From Apodospora peruviana (lineage: Eukaryota; Ascomycota; Sordariomycetes; Sordariales; Lasiosphaeriaceae): a stretch of DNA of 64,000 bases. The stretch's first letter is position 1; each line of letters begins with the position of its first letter. Below the pieces are notes generated by a model. The model had not been told where the DNA came from. It saw only the letters and a list, made by a program, of their open reading frames with translations, and ran no database searches. Below are positions 31,016 to 42,768 of this stretch, piece after piece. Where the stretch lies: contig JAUEDM010000006.1 of assembly GCA_033439685.1 (NCBI GenBank), forward strand, positions 620,001 through 684,000. Reading direction: 5' to 3'. Both the position numbers and the translations under genes were made by a program.

Positions 31016-33849
31016 TTAACGAGAGCTGCCAAGAGCACTGATCCTCGCACCCGAGGGGCGGTGGATCAGGCTCTCAGCGTGCTTGCCCACGACACCCGGC
31101 TCCTGCGAGGGATTGGGATGGGGGATCGGGTTGCTCTCGCCCTCGCTTCGGTTTCCGTGGGCGAAGTCGGCCTCCTCGTCGTCCTCGACGATCCTTGTGG
31201 GAATATCATGTCCAATGGAATACTGTTGGGAGGTGCGCTCAGGGGTCGTGGCCGTGCTTGCAATCGACATGCTAGTGCTGCTGCGGTTGGGAATGAGATC
31301 CGGTGTGGGTGGGATGCTAGACGCCCGCCCGCTTCCGGGGTGGAGATGGCCGTTGTGTTCGTCTCCGGCCTCCGACGTTGCGACCGAGGAGCGGCCGTCA
31401 TCACTGTTTGCGACGGAGAGATTACTCCCCCGGCGGCGGCTGATCTGGCGGTGCGAGAGCTTGGACGGCGTCTCGACCGCTGTGCCCAGCTCGGCGTCTT
31501 GCGCCAGTTGCAAGCCCTCCACGGCGGCCTGACACTGCTCCGCAATGTTGCGGATGATATGGGCGATGGCATCCGTCTTGTCCTTAAGGTGACGGTCTGC
31601 TACGTCGATAAACTGCTGTGTCGAGATCCGTCTGCTTGCGGCCTCTAGGTTCTTCATGAAGCGGGTCTCTGTCTCCTCGGGCGTCTCTTCGCCCTCAGGG
31701 GCAGCCTCCTCGGCAGCAAAGCCGGCTTCGATCTCGGCAACCAGCTCATCGGGCGAAGTCAGCGTCTTCACCAAATGTTCCATGTGGTGATGCTGGCCGG
31801 CGATCAAGCTGCGCAGGTGCAGTACAACACGGCGGGCCTCGTCGCGTTGCCGGAGGATGGTGACGTTGGTGTGCTGAAGAGCAGTAAGCTCCTTCTTGTT
31901 CCTCTTGCGCTCGCGCTCGAGCTCCTCGGCGATCTCCTGCTGCAAGACGAGAGCCTCAAGAGCATCATCACGCTGCTTCTCAGTGCCGGCAAGACGGACA
32001 GACATTCGAGCGTTGTCGTCCTTCTGTTGGTCAATGAGACTACCAAGGCGACGGTTCTCGCGCTTGTGGCCCTCAATCTTGACCTTGAGATCCTGCGTCT
32101 CCTTGGTGAGAGTCTCAGCAAAGGCCTGAAACTTGAGGAACTGCTGTTTCCAGCTCTCCAGCTCCTCGTTCAGGTAGTTATTCCGCTTGGTAACCTTGTT
32201 GAGCTCGGTCTCCATCCGTCCCTTAAGGTTGATGAAGTCTTGCCAGGCCTCCAACGCGTCTCGTGAATACTGATTCCGTTCACGGACAATCTCATTAAGA
32301 TGTCTCATGGAGACCTTGGTCATCAATGGTTTCTTGACGGTTCCGCCAAAAACAGCCTTCAAGCCCGTATTCCGACCCTAAAAGACAGTTAGAATATGGC
32401 TGGTGAAACAAAACGAGATGATTCTTGGGTAAACAAACTCACCATCTTCTCACAGACATGGTCCATGACGGCCATAACAGAGTCCTGGTTCCACCACTCA
32501 GGGTCTTGGATCGACTCAACCTCACCACGCATAACAATAATCTGGCCGGCCGGTACCAACTTTCCACCACCGTACGCAGAGCGCAGGTGCTGGGGCACGC
32601 CGGATGGCGTGACGTCACCGTGGAGAGACTGGGTCAGGCGTGTCACAAACTTATTGCGCTGGCCTGCGTTAAGTGCAGTCGGCGGACTTGACGTGAGAAC
32701 GAAGTTGCGGTCGAGGTCAACAACCAGGGCATCGGTGGGGGCGGTGAAGAGAGATCTGCACTCAGCCGTGATACCAAGGATATACGGGCCGGGCTCTTGA
32801 ACGAGCTCCTTTGCGTGGCGAGCGTGGACAACCGGAACGTAGAGACCACTCCATTCATAGACGCGCACACAAAATCTGACAGTCTCGGCGGCCATTGTCA
32901 GCATGGCAGGGTAGTGGCTGACGAAGATGATACGGCGAGTCGGGGAGATGGCCGCCTCAATCACGCCAACAATGTTGGGGATAGACAGGCAGCAGAACAA
33001 GGGCCACATGGCGAAGTTCTGGAAGCCTGTGGGCGAAGAAGGGAATTGGTAGCAGAGCGCATAATCCTTCATGTCGATGCGGACCAGATCGTTGAGGCGC
33101 GGCGCCGGGAAGCTGAGGATACGCGAGACCTCCTCGGCGTGGAACAGGTTAGTAGCCTTGTTCCAGTGAATCCACATGCCACGAAGATAGTCGCCCAGCA
33201 GATTGTAGAGAGGGTAGCGAGACAGGAACGACAAGCAATACGGGATCCAGTATTGCTCATCCGGGTTGTCATAGAAGTCGGGCTCGGTCCGCTTTCGCAG
33301 ATCCCGAATTGTCTCGGCTCTCTTTTCATCGGCCCGCGACCAGACGCGCAGGCAGATTCCGTAGAGGGTGTGTGAAGAGTCCTGCTGGAGGACAAATGCG
33401 TGGTGAACACAATGCGGCTGGCTCCGGCCAGTGCAAATCTCGACATCGTGAGGGAAGCACGCCCTCATGGCGGCATGAAGAGCCCGGGCAATCTCATTGT
33501 CTTGCTCAAGTCTCGGGCTGCTTCCCAGGATCTCCGGGAGCCAGAATTGGCCGACGGCGCCCTTCATGTGGCCAATCTTTCCCTGGGCGGGCGCGGGTGC
33601 CTTGACCCACTGTGAAGGCTCTCGGCCGACACCACAGACCATGTAGGCATGAGTAAGAGTCTTGGGAGTCCGCTGCTGGGGCTTGATGTTGAGGGTCGAC
33701 GGAATCGGCTGAGTAATTCGGGAGTGGAGCGACGAGGTTCGGCTCGGAATGATAAGGTTGCTATCCTGCTGGTCGCGCGTGCCGGGACGCTCCCGGTCGC
33801 CGGTCCGGGGCCGCTGGAATGAGGAGTGGGTGTTGAGAGAAGGCGCCAT
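31016..33849 (-). CDS. DENN-domain protein, probable Rab GEF, with coiled-coil tail
   Basis: Two exons, 33849-32443 and 32377-31016, 922 aa, joined at EKM|GRNTG. DENN proteins activate Rab GTPases by nucleotide exchange. The upstream DENN part is seen in CVHHAFVLQQDSSHTLYGICLRVWSR and YWIPYCLSFLSRYPLYNLL. The central DENN core has FCCLSIPNIVGVIEAAISPT, RRIIFVSHYPAMLTMAAE, VYEWSGLYVPVVHA and PGPYILGITAECRS then LVVDLDRNFV. The dDENN part surrounds the intron. The second exon then carries about 180 residues of coiled coil (RNNYLNEELESWKQQFLKFQ) and a disordered Ser/Arg tail. The first ~75 residues are also disordered. The start is the first ATG (MAPSLNTHSSFQRP). Which Rab is the partner cannot be read from sequence. 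Confidence 0.87.
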
Positions 33850-35701
33850 TTTTTTACTTTTCGGATCCCCACGTGGTCTGTGATCAGAGTTTTCGTGCGC
33901 AACGAGCGTTTCGATATCGTTGCTAACGGTTGATGGTCCACTACCTTAGTCGGACGTCCAGCTCGAGGGCGTATAAGTGGAAAGAATATCGGTCGGGTCG
34001 AGCTGGGGGCAGTCACAACTGATGCGACTGTCGTCTTGATCCTCCTGCCGATGTCTGGAGAATAATAGCAAGCGCCTGCGGTTTGCGAGGACTCTTGTTG
34101 ACGGAGTCGGAATGAAAGTGAGGCCCAATTGCAGTGCAACTGGAAGACGTGTATTCGTGGAATTGACCAACGCGACCTGCTACCAACGAAGGAGCGATAC
34201 GCAGAGCTGAGCTTCTTGTCTGGCTGTCTCACAGACCAGAGCTGTCGGTCAGTAGTCGTAGGTAAACGGGCAACACAGACTTGCTGCTGCTGGATTCACC
34301 ACCACGCTACTCAAGGGCCGATGGGAAGGAAAAGAAGTGAGGCGAAAGAGAAGAGTGGAGGGAAGGGAAAAGGAAGCCGGGGGGGGGCAGAGGCTGAGAA
34401 AGGACCGAGCACATTCACTTCAAAAGGCGAAGGTCTCGTTTCTCGTTGGGATGAGAAGAGCTGTGAGTGGTCAGTGCTGAGGTGCTTTCTCACTTCTCGC
34501 CAGAAATCAGAAACCTCCACCTGAGGTGCAGAGAACGGGCTCCTGCAGCACAGGCACAGCAGCATGCAGCCAGGGGAGCACTGGCGATGGAGGCGGCCAA
34601 CTGGAGTCGACGGGGAATTGGGAAATAAGGTGGAGGGTCCCAATCCCACGCCAACCAGACACAATGCTGCAGCTAGGGGTTCCTGGCCAGGGAAAGGTGC
34701 GAGGGGGTTCAACAAGGGGCCCGAGCCAAGGAGATAACCATTCATTTCGGCCTGGGTATCCTGGACTTGCCGGGACGTGCTGAGACAGCAAGACGGGAAG
34801 TAGCGAATACCTACTGCCTGCCCGGTGGCCTGCCCACGCTCCTGTTCACCTTCCCTGCTCGCTCCCCCGTCTCTTTGAAATTGTGTGTCTGCACTCCGCT
34901 GCGGGCTTTTCCCCCCTGCTGCGTGGTGCATTGCACTGCATGTCGGCTTCCATCCGGCTTCTCCTCTCCTCTCAAAAAGTCAATGATCACGATGTTCAAA
35001 CAAACGACAAAGCACATTAAGATGGCCGAATTATTGGGTTTTGTTTGCATTGCAAAGCAACTCCATTGTCTGCATGTTCGGATCCTTCCTTTACTCGAAA
35101 CAGTTCCCGGGAACCAAGTCTGAAATCTCGGTCTGGGACAAATAAGTTCTAGTGCCCGTTGCGGGTTGTGCCTAGAACGAAAAAGGGGTTCGGTACCGCA
35201 GATCCTTGTGGGCACACGTTTTGTTGTTTTGGTGCCATTCCGGGTTTGTCATCGTCGGTTTTCTCACAAGACGCCACGCTTGAGAAACGCTTGTGTGCCA
35301 GTCCGCCGGGTCGATTGGTCCAAGTGGAACGAAGCCATCTGAATTCAAACTCGGTCAGAGCGTTGAAGCTCGGAATGTTCTCTTTGTGACGCAACTCTCT
35401 GTCATCTGAGAGTTCAGATGAAGCTATCCGGTCCCAGGCTTGTTTCGTCCTTTGAACCTGCCAACACGATGCCCAAAGATATACATGTGAATTATCGTAG
35501 GTACCTAGTTTCAAGATCTCAGACACTGTACGGAATAGCGGTCACCACAAAGCAGCTAATCACAGCCCTCCACACGGCACACATAACACCGGGTCTGAGG
35601 TAAGTATTAACATCACGTCCATTCAAAGCACTCATTTTACTAACATTTACTACAGTAAGAAAAAGCAGCTACTGTAAGCTATCTACTTCTCATATATCAA
35701 G
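33850..35701. other. DENN upstream region and start of a gene-poor island
   Basis: DENN 5' region, then GC-rich sequence with a G8 run at 34379-34387. A 206-codon reverse frame (34311-34931) is open mainly because of base composition and is not accepted. No gene seen. Confidence 0.45.
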
Positions 35702-36496
35702 TTATCCCTGCAGATACCAAACTACCCATCCCACAAGGCCAACAAGCAGAGCCCACGACATCAGCCCTCTGGCCATCAAGACCATCTTCATCATCCTAAT
35801 AGTCGCAGCGTCATTCAGATGACGAAACGGACACTTGTCTTTCGGCGGGTCTTTGCCGAGAAACCGGCACAGCGGAGCTCATCCGTCGGCAGGCTGCCAT
35901 TCCAGGACGGGTCGTCTACGGTTTGAAACCTCGTCGAAGACCCATCGGCTGTGGGCGTCATATTACTCGGAAGAGTAGAAACTATCCAACCCGAATTTTC
36001 CCACCACGCTGGTACGGTGTAGTGTCCATTGGATGCGGTAGAGCAGACAGTCCGTCTGCCACAGGTAGCAGGTCACCAGATACGGCGGCTTGCCGAGGAA
36101 CCTGATGCTCCCGTTGACGCTCTCGATCCATACGCGGCCGTCCTTGCGTTGGTTGAGGATGATCGCAGCTTCCGGGTACATGTTCATCAGATCCGCCGCG
36201 AAGGTGCAGCCCGGAAAGTCGGACGTCGCCCCGTACCAGTCGAAGAGCTTTCTGAGGATCGTTTGTCTCTCGGGAGAGCCCTCTGGTAAGGTCATTGCTT
36301 CGATGACTGCCTTCTCTCTGTCTGCGTGCGGTGTGATCTGCGCCACTTACATGACGGGACCGTGGTTGAGAATGTCAGACTCGAGGGCGGCCTGCATCGA
36401 AGAGGTAGCGCAACGCGGGAGACCCAAAGCCAGGACCTGCATCTTGGTCGCCACGTTTTGTGGAGGTTTCTTCCGGTCGTCTGAGATGAACCGCAT
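35702..36496 (-). pseudogene. Sulfotransferase-like (Sulfotransfer_4) pseudogene with three in-frame stops
   Basis: The reverse frame runs from ATG 36496 to a natural TAA at 35704-35702, 264 codons, with no frameshift. It is broken only by TAA (36349-36347), TAA (35965-35963) and TGA (35881-35879). Family features: MQVLALGLPRCATSSMQAAL (the 5'-PSB-type P-loop LGLPRxxTSS), LRKLFDWYGATSDFPG, MYPEAAIILNQRKDGRVW, and past the second stop YDAHSRWVFDEV, RRPVLEWQPADG-stop-APLCRFLG. A C-terminal hydrophobic helix (MSWALLVGLVGWVVWYL) is normal for many fungal members. Coding character continues through all three stops, so the gene decayed recently or the stops are errors. CAA to TAA and TGG to TGA changes would fit C-to-T mutation at CpA, the RIP signature. 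No intron removes the stops: the GTAAGT at 36350 is followed by a CAG only 13 nt later. Confidence 0.82.
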
Positions 36497-39400
36497 TTTG
36501 TCAACGATGGGATCGGGCTCAACTTTGAAGAGAAGAAGCAAAAAAGCTGAAGATGCTAGCTTTGAGCTTCGTCCTTGGACTGACACCGACATGCCGGTGC
36601 CAGTACTGTAAGCTATATGCCTCCATACCAGTTGAATGCCTATACAGCCAACTCGTGATGCATACGGAGCGCCACTGGTCGGTATGTTTATCAGCTTTGA
36701 ACAAAGCTTCAGTATCATACGCACTTGGCGCATCCGGACGCGTTCGGTTATCTGTGTCCCAAAGAGAGCCTATCTTGGTACTGTCGATATTTGATTCGAT
36801 TCAGCTTTTTACTGATTGGCATGCCCGGGCGTGTTGAGCTAGTTGCCTCCATACAAAGATAGCCTATACAACAAACCCTTGCACACAGAGTGCTGGTCGG
36901 CATGTTTACTTGCTTTGGGCGATGCTACATGCCGCCGCCAGTAGCATATTATACTGTCATATCTGGAGATGTTGAGCTATCTGAGGTCGCAAAAGAATGC
37001 CTCTAACAACCTCGTGCGCAGAGCGGTGGTCGGCATGTTTACCAGCTTTGATCGAAGCTACTTCCGACGGCTCTTATATCTCCGCGTGAGCTCCGAAGAT
37101 CTCGATAGTGCCGTCGTGTTGGCCGTGGTGTAGTGTGTGTATCATAACTACCTAAGCATATGTGGTACTTGATTACACCGCATACTACCTCCCTCGCGAG
37201 TGATCTGGTAAAAGCCGATATCGACAGTACCAAGATCCGACGATTGCTTACTTTATCACTGCCAGCACCAATAGGAGCTCAGCTCGACGCCTGAATCTCG
37301 TGTAACTGAACCGTGGATGCTCCAAGGGGCAGCAAATTGTGGCTTTTGAGGAGCATGAAGAGATCAGCAAGCCCCAACCAGTTACAGACACTCTCTGGCT
37401 CGGTGTTCTTCCGCTGTTACCGCGGCGCAAGGCCAGCAAGGCTACAAACTGCAAGGGTGTGCGATTCCGAGACCAACTTCCCAGCGAGGAGAATCACAGC
37501 AAACAAAATCACTTGCCGAACGACAAGAGCGCACAACCTTTGAAAAACAGAATGCATTTTGCACAGCTGTCTTTTCTGTCCGTGTCAGTGTCAAAGTGGT
37601 CTGCGTCGATGTACATGTACGCTTTGACCCACCTCCCTCCCCATCCTGGCTGACAGCTTGACAGGTGGTTGTTGCTCCGAGTGGTCCGCACGCCGAAGAA
37701 CTCGGGACGACTGATCTGAAGTCTCACGAGCCAATCGGTCAGGAGCCGTTTGCAGCTGGCAGGCCGCAGGAGTTTATTGATGTCGGTGCGTTTGCTTCTT
37801 CGCTCGTAAGTTACAGTCTCGCGGGCGTCCCGAATTTCAAGGTCTCCGATGCTTAACCGCAATGTTTTGTGCATCACCTGCACTCTCTGCTTTCTGATCC
37901 ACAAAACATATGCATTGCATGTTCAACAGCATGTTTAATGTTACCGTGCATATGATCGATGACCAAAGTGAATATCTTCCGTTCGTTCCAAACTCGCAAA
38001 CGAACGAACGAGGTCCTCCCACCACCACCCGTCCGTCCCTCCTGCAAAACAAGGCTGGCAGAAAAGGACAGGATTGGTCCGAGATTTCACTCGCTTGCTG
38101 TTGGAGTCGTGTCGTGTTTGCAAAGAAGCAAAGAGTGATTACTTTATCGTATCCCGTACCTTATTTGCTTTTCGGTGCAACCTGCTAGGGGAACCTCAGT
38201 TTGCCAGCCCCCAACCTCCTCATCTCTTGTCTATCAGGCGATAACGATAGAGAGAAGTGACGAGAGAGGTGAGGGGTCGTTGAACTACGGATACAACCTA
38301 TATCCCGTCGATATTATACCTACCATATTTAAAGCGATCGTCTCAATAGCACCCCCTACTATTGGAACGCGGTCCCCCGGTTTCGAGGGGCACGGCCGAG
38401 GGACCGGGAGCCAGCAAACGACGTCCGTGAACACAGGTCAAGCAAACGGCACCTCGGGATAACAAATCGTGACCCCGCTCCCGGATGGGATGGAAAATGG
38501 CTCTTGATGAGGGGACAGATAATCGATGAGAAAGCACGGCGGTGCCGGTGAGAGCGACAGCAGTAGAGGGTGGCAAGCAAGGTCAATGTGCCCGGCGTGT
38601 CTCACGGCCCTTCCATCCCACCCAGGTTGGGAAGTTGAAAAAGGCACACTTTGCCACATCTCTCAGACAAGCTGGATAGCAGTGAAAAGAAATAAGACTT
38701 ATCACGTACTGTACGGAATACAGTTCAGACGGCTTTCTATTAAAACCCAAGGGCCACTGCCACAGGACGGGATTATTCGACCTCTCCATAACTTTGAAAA
38801 GGATTTCCGGGTTTTCTTTACCCCTGGCTAGTCCTATTCGAGACGTTGCATTTTGTATGTGTGAGGGGGAGGGGTTACTCTGGCCAGTCGTTAGTCAGCT
38901 CTCTCACTTCTCTCACTCTCACCGGTGTTGCGCTGTCGTGTCGCTGCTGGTTTGACAGCTTGCCCGGATTTGAGACGTCAAATCCAATCCAAAAGGAAAA
39001 GATAATCATTCACATCTTGGCTTGGAGAAGCTTTTCAGCTTTTCAATGTGGGTATTAAAAAGTTGCTAGTGGTGCCAGGTGCAGCAGAGGTGGAGTTGTT
39101 ATCTCCTGCCGGCCAACTGACCACTGCAACTCCGGATGTAAAATGTACATCACACCACACGCAGGAATGGTCGTGATCAAAGGTACTTCTGCCCGTGCAG
39201 CGTAGCCAGTGACTGAAAGCCAGTTGCCACTGAATTTGAACTTGCTCTTTCCTCTTCATCGATCATCTGTTTCAAACAGACAGACAATGGACTCACTTGG
39301 CCTGTGTGCTGTGTGAGAACCCCGCCGAGTCCACTTCCGGGACGGGAACTGCAAAGCTTGAGCCAAGATACGCTAAACCTAAATCGGACCAGTCTCCGAA

Positions 39401-39540
39401 AGCTTATCGTTGTCACCGCCCAAAAAAGCTCGACTTCCATCATCGCGATAAGAGGGCAGAATAATGCGAAAGCAGCCTCACAGCAGTGATGCGACAACGG
39501 TCGTAAAACAGGACAAACAAACCGTCGAACCGTCGCCACC
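36497..39540. other. Gene-poor island with diverged repeats
   Basis: 3 kb upstream of the pseudogene and of BCD1. Three degenerate repeats lie at its left end (listed separately). The remainder has only short frames without protein character. The last ~250 nt is the BCD1 promoter/leader. Confidence 0.5.
36605..37110 (+). repeat. Three diverged copies of a ~130-225 nt repeat
   Basis: Copies begin near 36,611, 36,833 and 36,971. Shared landmarks in order: (GTTG)AGCTA near the unit start; TGCCTCCATAC and AGCCTATACA (copies 1 and 2) or AATGCCTCTAACAACCTCGTG (copy 3); then GGTCGGYATGTTTA followed by YTGCTTTG or CAGCTTTG and a GAAGCTAC-like end. Copies 1 and 2 also share TACTGTC plus ATATYTG. Spacing is about 225 then 138 nt. 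The function is unknown; they may be remnants of a mobile or local duplication. Confidence 0.7.
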
Positions 39541-41238
39541 ATGTCCGAACTGCTCAGCAAGCTCTGCAGCATCTGCCACGCCAATCCGCAGAAATACAAA
39601 TGCCCAGGGTGCGGGGCGCGCACCTGTTCGCTGCCGTGCATCAAGAAACACAAGCTGCGAACCGACTGCACCGGCCGTCACGATCCCGCCGCTTACATAC
39701 CCCGAGAGAAGCTGCGTACTCCGGCCGGCATCGACCACGACTACAACTTCATATCTGCCATCGACCGTGCCAAGGAGCGAGCCGAGCGGGACATTGTCCA
39801 AGACCTCAAGCTGGTCGATGAGAACCAGCTCCACCCCAAGAACGAAGAGAAGGCGTATCGAAAGGTTTGGGTCGGCGATCAGCTCAGCCATGTGCCTGTT
39901 CCGCCTCACCAACATCACCGGGCAGGTTCTTCTGCCTCCTCTGCCCCGGGGGCCTTTGACAAACATGTGCGTCGCCAGCTGAGGGCGCTGGATATCGAGG
40001 CTCTCAACATGCCCCCCGGCATGATGCGCCAGAAGGAAAACGACACGACGTTCAACCGCCGAACCCATTGCATAAACTGGCGAATCGAGTGGTTCGTATT
40101 CGGGATCGACCAGCAGCAGCTGCAACAACAGCAACCGACCCGAATTCTCCACAAAGTACTCGACCGCAAGCCGCTAAACAAAGCACTCGAGGCTTCGATT
40201 GCGTGGCACCACGGCCAACTGGACCGCCAAAGTCGTAAGCAAGGCTTACAAGAAGACGAAGAGGAGGCTGATGACGACAACGACAAGACGCAAAACAAGA
40301 AGCAGCCACAATGGAAACAGAAAAAGATGCCGCCGCTTCAGCCATCCGATCCGACCCAGGACCAAACATCCGGTACCTGGCCCGCAAGCAGCTATACTCT
40401 CCAATACTTCCTCACCGGCGAATGGAACCAGTTCTCCTCGGGAACAGCGTCCGTTCCCCCGACAAGCGACGAGAACGCCGCTAGGCTCGAAAAGTGGCAG
40501 TTCTTCTTGCTTCAGGTGGGTGTGGGCAAACCTCACCCCAAAAACAAAAATACCAAGGTCCTTATCCCGTTGCCGTCCACCAGCAAGCTGGCTGAGGCGC
40601 TAACGGGTCGAACGGTCATCGAGTTTCCGACTCTGTACGTATTTCCGCCCGCGATGAGCTTGCCAGCTGGCTTTGTCCAAGGCTCGGCGGATGAGCGTAG
40701 ACCGCCAAAGCGAAAACTAGATGATGAAGAGAAGGAGGACGGGGAGGAGGGTGAGGAACGCCCAAGCAAGAGGAGGCAGCCACCGCCACAGCATCAGAAT
40801 CAGTCACAGAATGGTGATGACTTGACTACTACTACTCGCGGGGGACCGTCTTCTTTGAGAGGAGGAAGGGGAAGAGGAAGAGGGGTGCGGCAACAGCAGC
40901 GGTTACCGAATCAGCGGCAGCAGTTCCGGCAGCAGCAGCAGCAGCAGAATAACGGTGGTGGCAGAGGTGGTCGCGGTGGCCACAGGGGCGGCGCTTCTCG
41001 TGTTGCTGCTGATGATAATGAATCAGCTGAAGAAGGCGAGATTTTTGATGGCGATGGCGATGGGGACCAGGTGATGATGGATTCAGCTCCCCCTCCCCGT
41101 GCGTGGAGAGTAGAAAACCAAGAGACCGGAGAAGAAGAAGGGGAGGTGATGGATGATGAGCAGCCACCCGAAATTCAGTCAAATAGACCTCTTGGTCTTG
41201 GTGGGCTGGTCGATTATGGCTCCAGTGATGATGAGTAG
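39541..41238 (+). CDS. BCD1: Box C/D snoRNA protein 1 (BCD1 / ZNHIT6)
   Basis: Nuclear assembly factor for box C/D snoRNPs, needed for snoRNA stability. Single exon, 565 aa, with a strong start context (CGCCACCATG). Residues ~9-45 form a zf-HIT domain with paired Cys/His ligands: CSICHANPQKYKCPGCG, TCSLPCIKKHK, then a further Cys. The family-specific region follows: RALDIEALNMPPGMMRQKEN, CINWRIEWFVFG, RILHKVLDRKPLNKAL. The C-terminal domain includes WQFFLLQVGVGKPHPK and TVIEFPTLYVFPP. The last 170 residues are disordered: a charged KKRK/EEGEE region, then an RGG/Gln-rich tract (RGGRGRGRGVRQQQR, GGRGGRGGHRGG) and acidic repeats. Yeast Bcd1 is 366 aa, so this is extended by that tail. The CAG run at about 40,932-40,947 encodes poly-Gln. 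Confidence 0.92.
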   Translation: MSELLSKLCSICHANPQKYKCPGCGARTCSLPCIKKHKLRTDCTGRHDPAAYIPREKLRTPAGIDHDYNFISAIDRAKERAERDIVQDLKLVDENQLHPKNEEKAYRKVWVGDQLSHVPVPPHQHHRAGSSASSAPGAFDKHVRRQLRALDIEALNMPPGMMRQKENDTTFNRRTHCINWRIEWFVFGIDQQQLQQQQPTRILHKVLDRKPLNKALEASIAWHHGQLDRQSRKQGLQEDEEEADDDNDKTQNKKQPQWKQKKMPPLQPSDPTQDQTSGTWPASSYTLQYFLTGEWNQFSSGTASVPPTSDENAARLEKWQFFLLQVGVGKPHPKNKNTKVLIPLPSTSKLAEALTGRTVIEFPTLYVFPPAMSLPAGFVQGSADERRPPKRKLDDEEKEDGEEGEERPSKRRQPPPQHQNQSQNGDDLTTTTRGGPSSLRGGRGRGRGVRQQQRLPNQRQQFRQQQQQQNNGGGRGGRGGHRGGASRVAADDNESAEEGEIFDGDGDGDQVMMDSAPPPRAWRVENQETGEEEGEVMDDEQPPEIQSNRPLGLGGLVDYGSSDDE

Positions 41239-42768
41239 CCAATACGATAGATGTTACAACTGCGTTAGGGAGAGAGTGTGATTTTCAGGCGCAAGTAGGT
41301 CGGTCAGTGGTGGTGCTGGTTTACATTAGGCATTGCATTTCTGCTGCATTTCAAAGGGCTGGCTAGGTGTGGTCAGGAATCTATCTGCGGATGTCTTAAT
41401 ATGGCATAGGTTGATGATGGCTACGGTAACCTATTGATGGTTTTCGTCAGAGTTACTGGATATGTGTATATACCACGTTCAAATATATAAAATATAATAA
41501 GTATGATACCCCTAATCCCATTCCCATTTCCGTGAGCGGTTTCTATCTTTCTTGATGTGCCATGTCCTGGTATAAGGTTTCATGCTTCTTCAGTCCCGCC
41601 ACAGCAATACCTAAGAGCTTCCCCTCATACCTACCTAGTATGTGGGCCATATATTTTACACGAATCACACAATACCTACTCAAATTTGCCTGCGGGACAG
41701 AACAGATAAAAATTTCACAAGAAAGTCCATCGATGTTTGGATGGAAGAAATAGATTCCATCACAAGAAAAGTCACCGGTGTTTTGCAAGACGGTCCGGAT
41801 GGAACTGAGGACAAGGCAATTGCGGCTCACCCAGAGAGAGATACCCGAGAGCGACCATCTCGTATATTGGCTTTCAGTCGGTATGTAGGCAATGCCTTTA
41901 CTGTTCAGTATCTTGGTGGCGGTGTTGGTGTGCTGTCTCGGAGATGTGCTCAACAAAATAGACTGACGTATCCATCACTAATCATACCAGTGTGGTCTTG
42001 TTATCCTTGTGGGTGTTGTTGGTGTTTGTTGTCTACTTCAGTGGGTGACTGACTGACTGGCTGACCTCATACTCGGATGCACTCGTCATGACAGAACCTG
42101 ATGGACAGGGAGGGATATGGGAGGAAGTCCGAAAGCGTGTTGGATGAATCAAACTTCACACACACACAAGCCACGAAATAAAGAAATAAGAACCTTCATT
42201 GCTGCTGGAGATGCTTCTTTCTGTATTTTGTCCGCTAGCATCTATCCAGTAAATCAACCTTATGTAACGCTTGCCGTCCTACGCCTTCGACCACAGCCTC
42301 ATCGTGTCACGCCAACCTTTTGGAGAACATGATCGCCGGAACACACGCGTCACACATGCCGTGTAGGAAGCAATATCTTCCAAGCACAGGCCCACACTCC
42401 ACTTCATGAACCATCGCAAACTCCTGGAACGTTTAACGACCACCCCAATCATCATCCATTTTTTCTCATATTAGCTTTTACGCTTATCCTCCTCGCCGTC
42501 GTCCGTCGGTCTGTGTGGGTTATGTTCATTTCGTAGCATCGCATATGCATGGTCATTCCCTATAAAAACTCCCAACCAGAGACACCAATCAACCGACCAG
42601 GCCACGCAGCTTAGACTGGCCTCGCTGAAAAAATATAAAACCAAAAAGCAAACAGGGTGAAAGGCCCTTTCCTTCCCGATCCAGAGGTGTTGAGTTACTG
42701 ATACAAGAGGTGGTAGGAAAAAATGGTGCCGATGGCAACTCGATACCGCGACGAGTGCGTTGACAGAT
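41239..42768. other. Convergent 3' region BCD1 / SCD6
   Basis: 1.5 kb between two stop codons. AT-rich, with small tandem tracts such as GACTGACTGACT near 42,045 and a CA run near 42,160. No gene seen. It is long for a convergent spacer, so a small unrecognised transcript cannot be excluded. Confidence 0.45.

Noticed and set aside
34311..34931. 206-codon reverse open frame upstream of DENN
   Set aside because: Pro/Ser/Leu-rich by base composition, no motif, and the presumed start is not an ATG in good context.
36337..36350. GTAAGT...CAG as an intron removing the first stop of the sulfotransferase-like frame
   Set aside because: Only about 13 nt, far below the smallest fungal introns, and the frame reads on directly through it.
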